Shown piece by piece: positions 1 through 6,174 of a stretch of DNA of 9,763 bases. Below the pieces are notes generated by a model that made no database searches, was not told the origin of the DNA, and was given only the letters and a program-made list of their open reading frames with translations. Numbering within the stretch: the first letter of the stretch is position 1; the number at the start of each line of letters is the position of its first letter. The translations under genes were made by a program, and so were the position numbers. Source of the stretch: an uncultured Eubacteriales bacterium (GTDB lineage Bacteria > Bacillota > Clostridia > Oscillospirales > Acutalibacteraceae); NCBI GenBank assembly GCA_900320415.1, contig ONSE01000075.1, positions 1 through 9,763 on the forward strand, given 5' to 3'.

Positions 1-1164
1 TACGTCAAGGACGCTCCCGACACCGACCCTCCCGTTGACTTTGAGCCGCACATCTACGACGAGATCCTGCGCCTGCAGACCTCGGGCACCACAGGCACCC
101 CCAAGGGCGTACCGCTCAACAACATCAACGAGGTTCTCTCGGCGCACGACGTGATCATGCACTTCCCGATCAACCCCACCGATATCACCATGAACATGAC
201 CCCGTGGTTCCACCGCGGCGGCATTCATTCGGGCGGCCCCACTCCCACCCTCTACGCGGGCGCGGCGCTGGTGATCATGAGAACCTTCAATCCGAAAATG
301 ACCCTGCGCTATATTGAAAACTACAAGATCACCTTCATCACGGGCGTTCCCTCCGTGCTCACGCTTCTCGCCACCAGACAGGAGAAGCGCCACAAGGATA
401 TCTCCTCACTCAGAGGCATTATCACCATGGGAAGCCCGCTTGAAAAGGAAGCCTGCATCCGCTTCCAGAACGTGCTCTCCCCCAACCTCTTCAACGGCTA
501 CGGCACCACCGAGACCTTCTGGAACACCTTCCTTCGTCCCTTTGACCTGCCCGAGATGTCCGGTACCGCCGGACGCTCCTGCACAGACGACGAGGTGCGC
601 ATCGTCAAGGTGTTCGAGGACAGAAAAGCCGAGCCTGACGAGCTTGCCGCGACCGACAACACCGAAGAGGGAGAGGTCATCATCAAGTGTCCGCAAAAGA
701 CGACCTACTGCTATGTGGACAACCCGCAGGCGACCGAGGAGAAGTTCTACAAGGGCTGGATGTACACAGGCGACATCGGCACCTGGGACGAGAAGCAGTT
801 CATCTCCATCGCGGGCAGAAAGGACGACATGATCATCTCCAAGGGCGAGAACATCTATCCCGCCCGCATTGAGGAGGTCATCAACCTTCATCCCAAGGTC
901 AGCGAGTGCATCGTCACGGGCGTGCCCGACAGCACCAGAGGCGAGAGTCTCGCGGCGTACGTCATCAAGGCGGACGAGAGTCTGACCGTCGCGGAGCTGC
1001 TCGACTTCTGCGGGCAGTCCCCCAACCTTTCCAAATACCAGGTGCCGCGCTACTACCGCTTTGTCACGGAGCTTCCTCACACCGCGACCGGCAAGAAGCA
1101 GCACTTTATCATCAAAAAACAGGCAAGAGAGGATCTGAAAAACGGTCTCCTCCTGAGAAAGTAA
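1..1164 (+). CDS. Acyl-CoA synthetase, class I adenylate-forming enzyme (5' end missing)
   Basis: ATP-dependent activation of a carboxylic acid to an acyl-adenylate, then to an acyl-CoA thioester, in the cytoplasm. The frame is open from base 1, so the N-terminus lies outside the window; 387 codons are present. In order (window codon numbers): the phosphate-binding A3 motif TSGTTGTPKG at 27-36, the A5 motif NGYGTTE at 165-171, the A7 motif YTGD at 255-258, the hinge/A8 motif GRKDDMIISKGENIYP from 272, and the A10 region TATGKKQ near 361-367 that carries the catalytic lysine. All motifs that distinguish a working ANL enzyme are intact. The missing part would be roughly the first 100-200 residues of a usual 500-550 residue protein. 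The acyl substrate cannot be told from the sequence; a fatty or aromatic acid are both possible. The thioesterase gene begins 8 nt downstream, so the two are very probably cotranscribed. Confidence 0.93.
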   Translation, partial: YVKDAPDTDPPVDFEPHIYDEILRLQTSGTTGTPKGVPLNNINEVLSAHDVIMHFPINPTDITMNMTPWFHRGGIHSGGPTPTLYAGAALVIMRTFNPKMTLRYIENYKITFITGVPSVLTLLATRQEKRHKDISSLRGIITMGSPLEKEACIRFQNVLSPNLFNGYGTTETFWNTFLRPFDLPEMSGTAGRSCTDDEVRIVKVFEDRKAEPDELAATDNTEEGEVIIKCPQKTTYCYVDNPQATEEKFYKGWMYTGDIGTWDEKQFISIAGRKDDMIISKGENIYPARIEEVINLHPKVSECIVTGVPDSTRGESLAAYVIKADESLTVAELLDFCGQSPNLSKYQVPRYYRFVTELPHTATGKKQHFIIKKQAREDLKNGLLLRK

Positions 1165-1172
1165 GGCGCGCT

Positions 1173-1589
1173 ATGTTTACCTACGAAAGACGCGCCAACT
1201 ACTACGAAACCGACATGATGGGCATTGTCCACCACTCCAACCACATCCGCTATTTTGAGGAATCGCGCCTTGCCTTTATGAAGAGCTTTGACTGCGACGC
1301 GATACAGATGGAGCGCGACGGCATCATCATCCCCAACGTGGACGCCTACGCGCGCTACTACGCGCCCGTCCGCTTTGACGAGGTCATCACCATCGAGCCG
1401 AAGCTGATCTACTTCAACGGCACAAGGATGGAATACGCCTATACCGCGCGCAAGGAGAACGGCGAAATCGCCGCCACGGGTCACACCATGCACTGCTTTG
1501 TGCGCCCGGACTTCAAGCCGATATCGCTGCGGAAGGCATATCCGCGGTATTATCAGAAGCTGCTGGCGCAGGTGACGCCTCAGGAATAA
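1173..1589 (+). CDS. 4HBT-family acyl-CoA thioesterase (hot-dog fold)
   Basis: Probable hydrolysis of an acyl-CoA thioester to free acid and CoA. The 138-residue product has the normal length of a single hot-dog domain. The N-terminus reads YYETDMMGIVHHSNHIRYFE, which is the family signature: Asp14 corresponds to the catalytic aspartate of 4-hydroxybenzoyl-CoA thioesterases, followed by G-x-V-H/Y-x-x-N-Y/H on the start of the long central helix. The ATG at 1173 is chosen because it gives exactly a domain-length protein and has a modest AAGG eight nt upstream; the frame stays open further 5' but only inside the synthetase gene. It sits between the acyl-CoA synthetase (8 nt gap) and thioredoxin (25 nt gap), all in one orientation. 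The substrate is unknown; YbgC/FadM-like subfamilies are equally possible. Confidence 0.9.
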   Translation: MFTYERRANYYETDMMGIVHHSNHIRYFEESRLAFMKSFDCDAIQMERDGIIIPNVDAYARYYAPVRFDEVITIEPKLIYFNGTRMEYAYTARKENGEIAATGHTMHCFVRPDFKPISLRKAYPRYYQKLLAQVTPQE

Positions 1590-1614
1590 AGGCAGAAGCA
1601 AAGGAGTTTTGAAA

Positions 1615-1926
1615 ATGGAAAAAATTTACGAGGAAGAATTCGAGCAGCGCGTGCTGCAGGCAGACTACCCCGTCGTTGTTGATTTTTACGCCGACTGGTG
1701 CGGCCCCTGCAAAATGCTCTCCCCCATTCTGGAGCAGCTGGAGCGCGAGAATGACGATTTCGGCTTTTTCAAGGTCAACGTGGATGAAAACGGGGATCTG
1801 GCGGCAAGGTATCATGTGTTCACCATCCCCAACGTCGTGATTTTCAAGGGCGGCAAGGCGATTGCACAGTCCATCGGACTGAGACCTGCCGAGGAAATGC
1901 AGAAAATCCTCAACGGCGTGAAATAA
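1615..1926 (+). CDS. Thioredoxin
   Basis: Small cytoplasmic dithiol-disulfide oxidoreductase that reduces disulfides in client proteins. The 103-residue product has the canonical length. It carries the active site WCGPC at residues 28-32, preceded by the VVVDFYAD strand with the buried Asp at 23, and the cis-proline loop TIPNVVIF further on. The ATG at 1615 is chosen over a TTG six bases upstream because AAGGAG at 1601-1606 is 8 nt from it, an ideal spacing. There is no signal peptide. It is the last gene of the synthetase-thioesterase operon and is followed by an intrinsic terminator. Its GC and codon use match its neighbours. I do not assign trxA because many Clostridia carry several thioredoxins and this may not be the main one. 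Confidence 0.95.
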   Translation: MEKIYEEEFEQRVLQADYPVVVDFYADWCGPCKMLSPILEQLERENDDFGFFKVNVDENGDLAARYHVFTIPNVVIFKGGKAIAQSIGLRPAEEMQKILNGVK

Positions 1927-1938
1927 CCGTATGACAGA

Positions 1939-1980
1939 ACGGCAGGCAGCCTCAAGAGAAGCTGCCTGCCGTATTCTTTT
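1939..1980 (+). terminator. Intrinsic terminator of the synthetase-thioesterase-thioredoxin operon
   Basis: A perfect 12-bp stem, ACGGCAGGCAGC (1939-1950) against its complement (1961-1972), encloses a 10-nt loop. It is followed on the plus strand by ATTCTTTT (1973-1980). It starts 12 nt after the thioredoxin stop. The other side lacks a clear T-tract, so it mainly serves the plus strand, though it lies between two convergent genes. Confidence 0.88.
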
Positions 1981-1982
1981 GC

Positions 1983-2375
1983 CTATTTCACAAAGTGACG
2001 GATAATATCCTGCCGGGTGACAATCCCGATAAACGTTCCTCTCGCGTCGGTGACGGGAACAAAATTCTGGTTGTGTGCCCGCTCGAGAAGCTCATCCATC
2101 GTCACGTCGATACACACGGCGGGGTTGAAGCCCTCGCGCATAATATCGCGCACAAGATGTTTTTCCTTGCTCTTGAGCGAGTTGTCGCGCTTGTCGAGAA
2201 TGTAATAGAGAAAATCGCCTTCGCTGACGGTTCCGACATACGTTCCGTCCTCGGAAATCACGGGAATCGCCGTGTAGCTGTGGGCGCGCATTTTCTCCAA
2301 GCCCTGCCGCAGGGTGTTGTCCTCGTAGATGTACTGCACCGTGTCCTTCGGCTTCAATAGCATGATGACATTCAT
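1983..2375 (-). CDS. Stand-alone two-CBS-domain protein
   Basis: 130-residue cytoplasmic protein made only of a tandem CBS pair (Bateman module), the kind that binds adenine nucleotides such as ATP, AMP or c-di-AMP. CBS1 covers about residues 6-62 with YTAIPVISEDGTYVGTVSEGDF; CBS2 covers about 75-130 with FVPVTDARGTFIGIVTRQDI. Both end in the usual G-x-V-(T/S)-x-x-D signature. No enzymatic or DNA-binding domain is attached. The ATG at 2375 is preferred to a TTG six bases upstream; AGG lies 8 nt before it. It starts 9 nt after the stop of the upstream membrane protein, so it is the second gene of a two-gene operon. The overall layout resembles small Firmicute CBS proteins such as the c-di-AMP sensor DarB/CbpB, but the ligand and partner cannot be assigned from sequence. 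Confidence 0.88.
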   Translation of the reverse strand: MNVIMLLKPKDTVQYIYEDNTLRQGLEKMRAHSYTAIPVISEDGTYVGTVSEGDFLYYILDKRDNSLKSKEKHLVRDIMREGFNPAVCIDVTMDELLERAHNQNFVPVTDARGTFIGIVTRQDIIRHFVK

Positions 2376-2384
2376 AATCAATAC

Positions 2385-2840
2385 CTATTTTCTGTTTTTA
2401 AAATACCGTGAGAACAAATACAAATCGCCGATGAGCCAGACAACGCCTGCCGTCAGCAGCAGCGTCTTGACCTGCAGCAGTCCGCTGAGCATCACCATAA
2501 ATGCCGTGAGCATGATCAATGACAGCGCCGTTCCCCTGCTCTCCCTTTTGAAGAACAGCAGCCACAGAAGAACATAGAGCAGTGAACAGACGCCCATCAC
2601 AATGAGCCAGAACCGCTCCATCAGCGCCTTCGGCTCGGGAAAGCCCTGCTCCAGAATATGCAGCTGAAACGCCATGAGGAACAGGCTGAAAAACCTGCCG
2701 ATGCGGTCAAAATACACCATGCCGCGGTTGGTGAACGCGCTTGTGTCGAGCGTGTGCGTTCTCATGTAAACGATGTGCGGCACCAGCAAGATCACCGCGA
2801 AAAGCAGTCCGTAGCCGTTGACTATCTCCGATAATACCAT
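2385..2840 (-). CDS. Small polytopic membrane protein of unknown function
   Basis: I do not recognise this family. From the preferred start the product is 151 residues, dominated by hydrophobic stretches at about 10-27, 49-66, 77-97, 104-122 and 125-145. This suggests four to five membrane-spanning segments. Basic residues occur between segments (e.g. KRESR near 98-102) and at the C-terminal end (RYFKNRK). There is no catalytic motif or signal peptidase site. The ATG at 2840 is chosen over the ATG at 2849 because GGAGG (2850-2854, read on the minus strand) abuts the upstream ATG with no spacing but is 9 nt from the downstream one. It has its own promoter candidate and is followed 9 nt later by the CBS-domain gene. 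A link in which the CBS protein senses a nucleotide for this membrane protein is possible but only inferred. Confidence 0.8.
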   Translation of the reverse strand: MVLSEIVNGYGLLFAVILLVPHIVYMRTHTLDTSAFTNRGMVYFDRIGRFFSLFLMAFQLHILEQGFPEPKALMERFWLIVMGVCSLLYVLLWLLFFKRESRGTALSLIMLTAFMVMLSGLLQVKTLLLTAGVVWLIGDLYLFSRYFKNRK

Positions 2841-2849
2841 TTGCTTCAT

Positions 2850-2854
2850 CCTCC
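2850..2854 (-). promoter_or_regulatory. Ribosome binding site GGAGG that decides the start of the membrane protein
   Basis: GGAGG directly touches the first ATG (2849) but is 9 nt from the in-frame ATG at 2840. A zero-spaced Shine-Dalgarno is not usable, so the shorter protein is favoured. Confidence 0.65.
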
Positions 2855-2860
2855 GGTTCT

Positions 2861-2889
2861 ATTCTACCACATCCAAAACAGGAAAACAA
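2861..2889 (-). promoter_or_regulatory. Candidate sigma-A promoter for the membrane protein-CBS operon
   Basis: On the minus strand TTGTTT (2884-2889) and TAGAAT (2861-2866) are separated by exactly 17 nt. The -10 matches the consensus at five of six positions, the -35 at three. Transcription would begin close to 2854, almost at the ribosome binding site, giving a very short leader; this lowers confidence. Confidence 0.45.
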
Positions 2890-2949
2890 GGGAAAACCAC
2901 GAAGTGACAAGATAACGCTTTTTCCGCGCCAGAGGTTACAAGTTTGTAG

Positions 2950-2978
2950 TTGCAATTTTGCCCTGAAAATTGTATCAT
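2950..2978 (+). promoter_or_regulatory. Candidate sigma-A promoter for the flippase-hydrolase operon
   Basis: TTGCAA (2950-2955) and TATCAT (2973-2978) are 17 nt apart; the -10 matches five of six consensus bases, the -35 four. The predicted start is near 2985. That places the ATG at 2986 at the very 5' end of the transcript and leaves AGGGAG (2998-3003) as the first usable ribosome binding site, which argues for the TTG start at 3013. Confidence 0.5.
2953..2972. repeat. Inverted repeat inside the promoter spacer (operator-like)
   Basis: CAATTTT (2953-2959) and AAAATTG (2966-2972) form a perfect 7-bp inverted repeat around a 6-nt centre. It can be extended outward to 9 bp by one G-T pair and one T-A pair. 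It fills the gap between the predicted -35 and -10, where a repressor would block RNA polymerase. The arms are AT-rich, so chance occurrence is possible. Confidence 0.4.
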
Positions 2979-3012
2979 TAAGAGGATGACAACTTTCAGG
3001 GAGAAGATATCT

Positions 3013-4188
3013 TTGGATACTAATCAAAACGTCGGGACGGCACCGCCTGTCCGGGAAAAAAAGAAAAAATTCAAAATCAGCGGCACGGTAATTTTCAATA
3101 TCATCGTCGCGATCATCTCGGTTTATCTTGTTATTACCTTCATTGTCTCCGAGGACGGCCTGATCGACCTTCTTAAATCCCCCGACAATTTTAAATGGGG
3201 ATGGATCATCGTCGGACTTCTGGTCTTTGACTGCAACATGGTGATCGACGCCATGGTCACGCAGATTTATCTCCGCGCGGAATATCCTCATTTCCGCTTT
3301 CTCGATTCACTCAAGGTCGCCTTTGTCGGCGTGTTCTTCGGCGCCGTCACTCCCTCCAACACGGGCGGACAGCCCATGCAGCTCTATTTCCTCTCTCGCA
3401 AGAATGTGCGCGTCGGCTACGGCTCCGCGTGCATGACACAGAAGTTTATCGTCTATCAGCTGGTGACGACCTCCTTCAGTATCTTCGCGGTCATCTTCAA
3501 ATTTGGTTATTTCAGAACGGCGTTCACCAACTTCTGGTCGTCATCGTTCATCATCATCGGCTTTGTGGTGCAGCTTGCCGTCACCGCGATGTTCCTCATT
3601 GTCTGCTTCGCCGAAAAGGTGACGCACAAGCTGATTCGCCTGATTTACCGCATTATGGTCGCGCTTCCCTTTGTCAAGGAGCCGCGCCGCAAGATCATGC
3701 TGATTTCCCGTGAATTCAAAATGTTCCACAGCGCCAACCGTATGCTGATGAGCAGCAAATCGCGGCTCGCCAAAATCACGCTTCTCGTCATGCTGCAGAT
3801 CGTCTGCATTATGCTGGTGCCCTATTTCATCTACATCGCCTTCGATATGCCCGCTATCGCCGCCGCACACGGCGCTCCCGTCGGCAATCCCCTCGACTTC
3901 CTCTGTATTCAGAGCTTCGTGCTCTTCACCTCCAACCTCGTACCCCTGCCCGGCGCTTCGGGAGGCGCGGAGCTGGCGTTCTCCATGTATTTCGGCTCCT
4001 ATTTCGTGATCGCCAACATCAGCAAAATCAAGCCCGCCATTCTTCTGTGGCGTTTCATCACCTATTACGGCGCGATGCTTGTAACGGCGCCCTTCTCCTA
4101 CTACACCAAGGGCAGAAAAAAGGGAGATGTGACGCAGGCGATGGAGGAAGAGGTAGACGCGGCTCAGGTGGAGGCGGACGATGTATAA
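3013..4188 (+). CDS. LPG-synthase-TM / flippase-like integral membrane protein (UPF0104-type)
   Basis: Polytopic inner-membrane protein of the family that includes the transmembrane domain of MprF (lysyl-phosphatidylglycerol flippase) and YbhN; members are thought to move lipids across the membrane. From the TTG at 3013 it is 391 residues. A short basic cytoplasmic head (REKKKKFK) precedes the first membrane segment (FNIIVAIISVYLVITFIV). Family hallmarks are the TPSNTGGQPMQLYFLSRK stretch after the third segment and PLPGASGGAELAFSMYF near the C-terminal side, which matches the usual P-x-PGG-x-G-x-x-E element. No soluble aminoacyl-transferase domain is attached, so it is a stand-alone TM unit. 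The TTG start is chosen because AGGGAG lies 9 nt upstream, while the ATG at 2986 (400 residues) has its purine-rich tract at zero spacing and lies at the predicted transcript start. The C-terminus is acidic and overlaps the next gene by 8 nt. Confidence 0.88.
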   Translation: MDTNQNVGTAPPVREKKKKFKISGTVIFNIIVAIISVYLVITFIVSEDGLIDLLKSPDNFKWGWIIVGLLVFDCNMVIDAMVTQIYLRAEYPHFRFLDSLKVAFVGVFFGAVTPSNTGGQPMQLYFLSRKNVRVGYGSACMTQKFIVYQLVTTSFSIFAVIFKFGYFRTAFTNFWSSSFIIIGFVVQLAVTAMFLIVCFAEKVTHKLIRLIYRIMVALPFVKEPRRKIMLISREFKMFHSANRMLMSSKSRLAKITLLVMLQIVCIMLVPYFIYIAFDMPAIAAAHGAPVGNPLDFLCIQSFVLFTSNLVPLPGASGGAELAFSMYFGSYFVIANISKIKPAILLWRFITYYGAMLVTAPFSYYTKGRKKGDVTQAMEEEVDAAQVEADDV

Positions 4189-5299
4189 CTTATTTGACTA
4201 TCTCGCGTGGCGCGGTGATTTGCCCGTCGCCGCCGACGGTTTCAACGACATTGACGCCGTGATCCTCTCGCGGCTGTCCTATCTCCCCTTTGACGGAATC
4301 GTCAGCGATTGCTTTCAGAATTACACCACGGTCAGTCAGGCGGCTGACCGTATGTTTTCAGAGGGGGAACCGTCCTTCCTTTGGGAGGGCGATGACCGCC
4401 TGATGAAGGAGCTGGCGCAAAGTGAGAGGTTTTGCGGCATGAAGCTCAGCGGCTACGTCAACCGCGTGGATGACGAAAGGCAGATGCAGTTCGCCGCCCT
4501 GCTGATCACGATTGACGAAAGCACCCGCTTCGTATCCTTCCGCGGCACAGACAACACCATTGTCGGCTGGCAGGAGGATTTCAACCTCTTTTTCACCTTC
4601 CCGCTCGCCTCTCAGTTTGAGGCGAAGCGCTACTGGGAGGAGGCAGCGGATAGATTCGGCGGCAGCTTTTATCTGGGAGGACACTCCAAGGGCGGCAACC
4701 TCGCGGTATATGCCGCATCCTTCTGCGCGGAGGCGCTGCAGGACAAAATCACTGCCGTCTACAGCATGGACGGCCCCGGATTTGAACTGGAGCACATGAA
4801 AGACAGCGGTTTTGAGAGAATCAAGGACAGGATCCACACCTATGTGCCGCAGTCGTCCATCTTTGGGATGCTGCTTGAGCACGAGGAAAGCTACACGGTG
4901 ATTCAGAGCAGCCAGAGGGGCTTTTTGCAGCACGACGTCTACTCGTGGGAGGTAGAACGCACCTCGCTCGTCAAGCTCGACGAGGTGAACGGAACCAGCG
5001 TGTTCTTTGACCGCACACTGACGCGGTTCATCGCCAATATGCCGCCGGAGGAGCGAAAGGCGTTCACCGAGGAGATCTTCGGAATCCTCAGATCCACCGA
5101 GGAAATGACCTTTGACGAGATGGCGGACAACTGGCTCAGGGACACGGGCAAAATATTCCGCACGCTCAAGGGGCTGGACGCGTCCTCGCGTTCAATGCTC
5201 GCCTCCAAGCTGCTGCAGCTGGTGAAGGCGGCAGGCAAAAACGTTTCCGCCCTCAAGCCCGCGCCAAAAGATAAGAAGAAAGCAAAAAAAGAGCCGTGA
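4181..5299 (+). CDS. Mbeg1-like (DUF2974) alpha/beta hydrolase, lipase-like
   Basis: 372-residue predicted serine hydrolase. It opens with the family-typical NLFDYLAWRGDLP and LSRLSYLPFDGI. An FRGTD motif at 120-124 resembles the oxyanion-hole region of class 3 lipases, and the nucleophile elbow GGHSKGGN follows, with Ser169 in GHSKG (167-171). A YSMDGPGF stretch near 195-201 may hold the acidic triad residue; I cannot place the histidine confidently. There is no signal peptide, so it should be cytoplasmic; the tail is very lysine-rich (KDKKKAKKEP), which could favour contact with acidic lipids or nucleic acid. GGAGG at 4170-4174 is 6 nt before the ATG. The gene overlaps the flippase-like gene by 8 nt, so translation is likely coupled. 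The substrate is unknown; a lipid or acylated molecule is inferred from fold and neighbour. Confidence 0.88.
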   Translation: MYNLFDYLAWRGDLPVAADGFNDIDAVILSRLSYLPFDGIVSDCFQNYTTVSQAADRMFSEGEPSFLWEGDDRLMKELAQSERFCGMKLSGYVNRVDDERQMQFAALLITIDESTRFVSFRGTDNTIVGWQEDFNLFFTFPLASQFEAKRYWEEAADRFGGSFYLGGHSKGGNLAVYAASFCAEALQDKITAVYSMDGPGFELEHMKDSGFERIKDRIHTYVPQSSIFGMLLEHEESYTVIQSSQRGFLQHDVYSWEVERTSLVKLDEVNGTSVFFDRTLTRFIANMPPEERKAFTEEIFGILRSTEEMTFDEMADNWLRDTGKIFRTLKGLDASSRSMLASKLLQLVKAAGKNVSALKPAPKDKKKAKKEP

Positions 5300-5310
5300 G
5301 GCTCTTTTTT
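5284..5310. terminator. Bidirectional intrinsic terminator between the hydrolase and xth
   Basis: AAAAAAGAGCC (5285-5295) pairs with GGCTCTTTTTT (5300-5310) around a GTGA loop. GUGA is a GNRA tetraloop. The A-run and T-run make a U-tract in both directions, so it serves the plus-strand hydrolase and the minus-strand exonuclease whose stop lies at 5324. The hydrolase stop codon TGA (5297-5299) lies in the loop itself, so the left arm of the stem is coding. Confidence 0.9.
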
Positions 5311-5323
5311 CATGCAAGCATCA

Positions 5324-6082
5324 TTACAGATCCACCACCAGCTCCACAGGGCAGTGATCGGAGCCGAACACCTCGGTGTGGATCGCGGCGCTGACGAGCT
5401 TTTCGTCGAGCGACTGTGAGGTGATGAAATAATCAATACGCCATCCCGCGTTCTTCTCTCTCGCGCGGAAGCGGTACGACCACCAGGAGTAGACTCCCTC
5501 TTTATCGGGATTGAAGAAGCGGTAGGTATCGGTGAAGCCGCTGTCGAGCAGAGCTGTCATCTTGCCGCGCTCCTCGTCGGTGAAGCCCGCGTTCTTGCGG
5601 TTGGTCTTGGGGTTCTTGAGGTCGATCTCGCGGTGAGCGACGTTGAGGTCGCCGCAGAGGATCACGGGCTTGGTCTTCTCCAGCTCCTTGAGATACGCCA
5701 GAAAAGCGTCCTCCCATGTCATGCGGTAATCCAGACGGCGAAGCTCATTCTGCGAGTTCGGCGTATAGCAGGTCACGGCAAAGAAATCCGTGAATTCCGC
5801 TGCGATCACCCTTCCCTCGTGGTCATGCTCCTCGATGCCGATACCGTAACGGACAGAAAGCGGCTCCTCCTTGGTGAACATCGCCGTGCCCGAATATCCC
5901 TTCTTTTCGGCGTAGTTCCAGTAGGCGTGATACCCCTCGGGCGCGAAGTCGATCTGCCCCTCCTGAAGCTTTGTCTCCTGCAAACAGAAAATGTCCGCGT
6001 CGATCTCTTTGAAAAAGTCCTCAAACCCCTTTGTCACGCAGGCTCTCAGACCGTTGACGTTCCATGAAATCAGTTTTTTCAT
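5324..6082 (-). CDS. xth: Exodeoxyribonuclease III (AP endonuclease)
   Basis: Mg-dependent 3'-5' exonuclease and AP endonuclease of base-excision repair, cytoplasmic. The product is 252 residues, the same length as Bacillus subtilis ExoA. The whole EEP catalytic set is visible: Asn8 in SWNVNGLRA, Glu36 in LQETK, Tyr106 in CYTPN, Asp145 and Asn147 in CGDLNVAH, the WRIDYF strand near 214-219, and Asp242-His243 in GSDHCP. The ATG at 6082 is chosen because SWNVNGLRA must lie within the first dozen residues; the frame stays open another 20 codons upstream but with non-conserved sequence overlapping the promoter. Its Shine-Dalgarno, AAAGGA, is 12 nt away, which is long. It is divergent from sigK and ends just before a bidirectional terminator. 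Confidence 0.97.
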   Translation of the reverse strand: MKKLISWNVNGLRACVTKGFEDFFKEIDADIFCLQETKLQEGQIDFAPEGYHAYWNYAEKKGYSGTAMFTKEEPLSVRYGIGIEEHDHEGRVIAAEFTDFFAVTCYTPNSQNELRRLDYRMTWEDAFLAYLKELEKTKPVILCGDLNVAHREIDLKNPKTNRKNAGFTDEERGKMTALLDSGFTDTYRFFNPDKEGVYSWWSYRFRAREKNAGWRIDYFITSQSLDEKLVSAAIHTEVFGSDHCPVELVVDL

Positions 6083-6113
6083 ATTCTCATACCATCCTTT
6101 ATCAGATAGGATA

Positions 6114-6142
6114 AGTATAGCGCAAAACCGCATTTTTCGCAA
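6114..6142 (-). promoter_or_regulatory. Candidate sigma-A promoter of xth
   Basis: On the minus strand TTGCGA (6137-6142) and TATACT (6114-6119) are separated by 17 nt; the -10 matches five and the -35 four of six consensus bases. The start would be near 6107, giving a leader of about 25 nt. Confidence 0.55.
6120..6140. repeat. Imperfect palindrome in the xth/sigK divergent region (operator-like)
   Basis: The arms GCG-n-AAAA (6120-6127) and TTTT-n-CGC (6133-6140) are symmetrical around a 5-nt centre: seven of eight arm positions pair. It covers the spacer of the predicted xth promoter and lies about 35 nt upstream of the sigK start, so a bound protein could affect both genes. It does not match the Bacillus LexA box (CGAAC-N4-GTTCG). 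Confidence 0.35.
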
Positions 6143-6158
6143 GTGCCGCGAATACTTT
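6130..6158 (+). promoter_or_regulatory. Candidate sigma-E promoter of sigK
   Basis: GCATTTT (6130-6136) matches six of seven positions of the sigma-E -35 consensus KMATATT. AATACTTT (6151-6158) matches five of eight positions of the -10 consensus CATACAMT, after the usual 14-nt spacer. The transcript would start at about 6164, right at the ribosome binding site, which is closer than normal. No sigma-A promoter was found for this gene. In Bacillus, sigK is transcribed by sigma-E with SpoIIID. Confidence 0.33.
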
Positions 6159-6174
6159 TTATCGAGGTGGTTCT

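Noticed and set aside
406..1104. Minus-strand open frame of 232 codons
   Set aside because: Shadow of the acyl-CoA synthetase, whose A3-A10 motifs are in order on the plus strand.
906..1172. 5' extension of the thioesterase frame
   Set aside because: Arginine-rich, unconserved, and fully inside the synthetase gene; the hot-dog domain begins at the ATG at 1173.
2707..3291. Minus-strand open frame spanning the divergent promoter region
   Set aside because: It crosses two genes in opposite orientations and both promoter candidates; the translation has no hydrophobic or domain pattern.
6120..6140. LexA/SOS box at the xth promoter
   Set aside because: The palindrome does not contain CGAAC-N4-GTTCG or a close variant, so SOS control is not supported.
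6083..6142. 20-codon N-terminal extension of exodeoxyribonuclease III
   Set aside because: ExoIII proteins begin almost at the SWNVNGLRA strand, and the extension overlaps the promoter.
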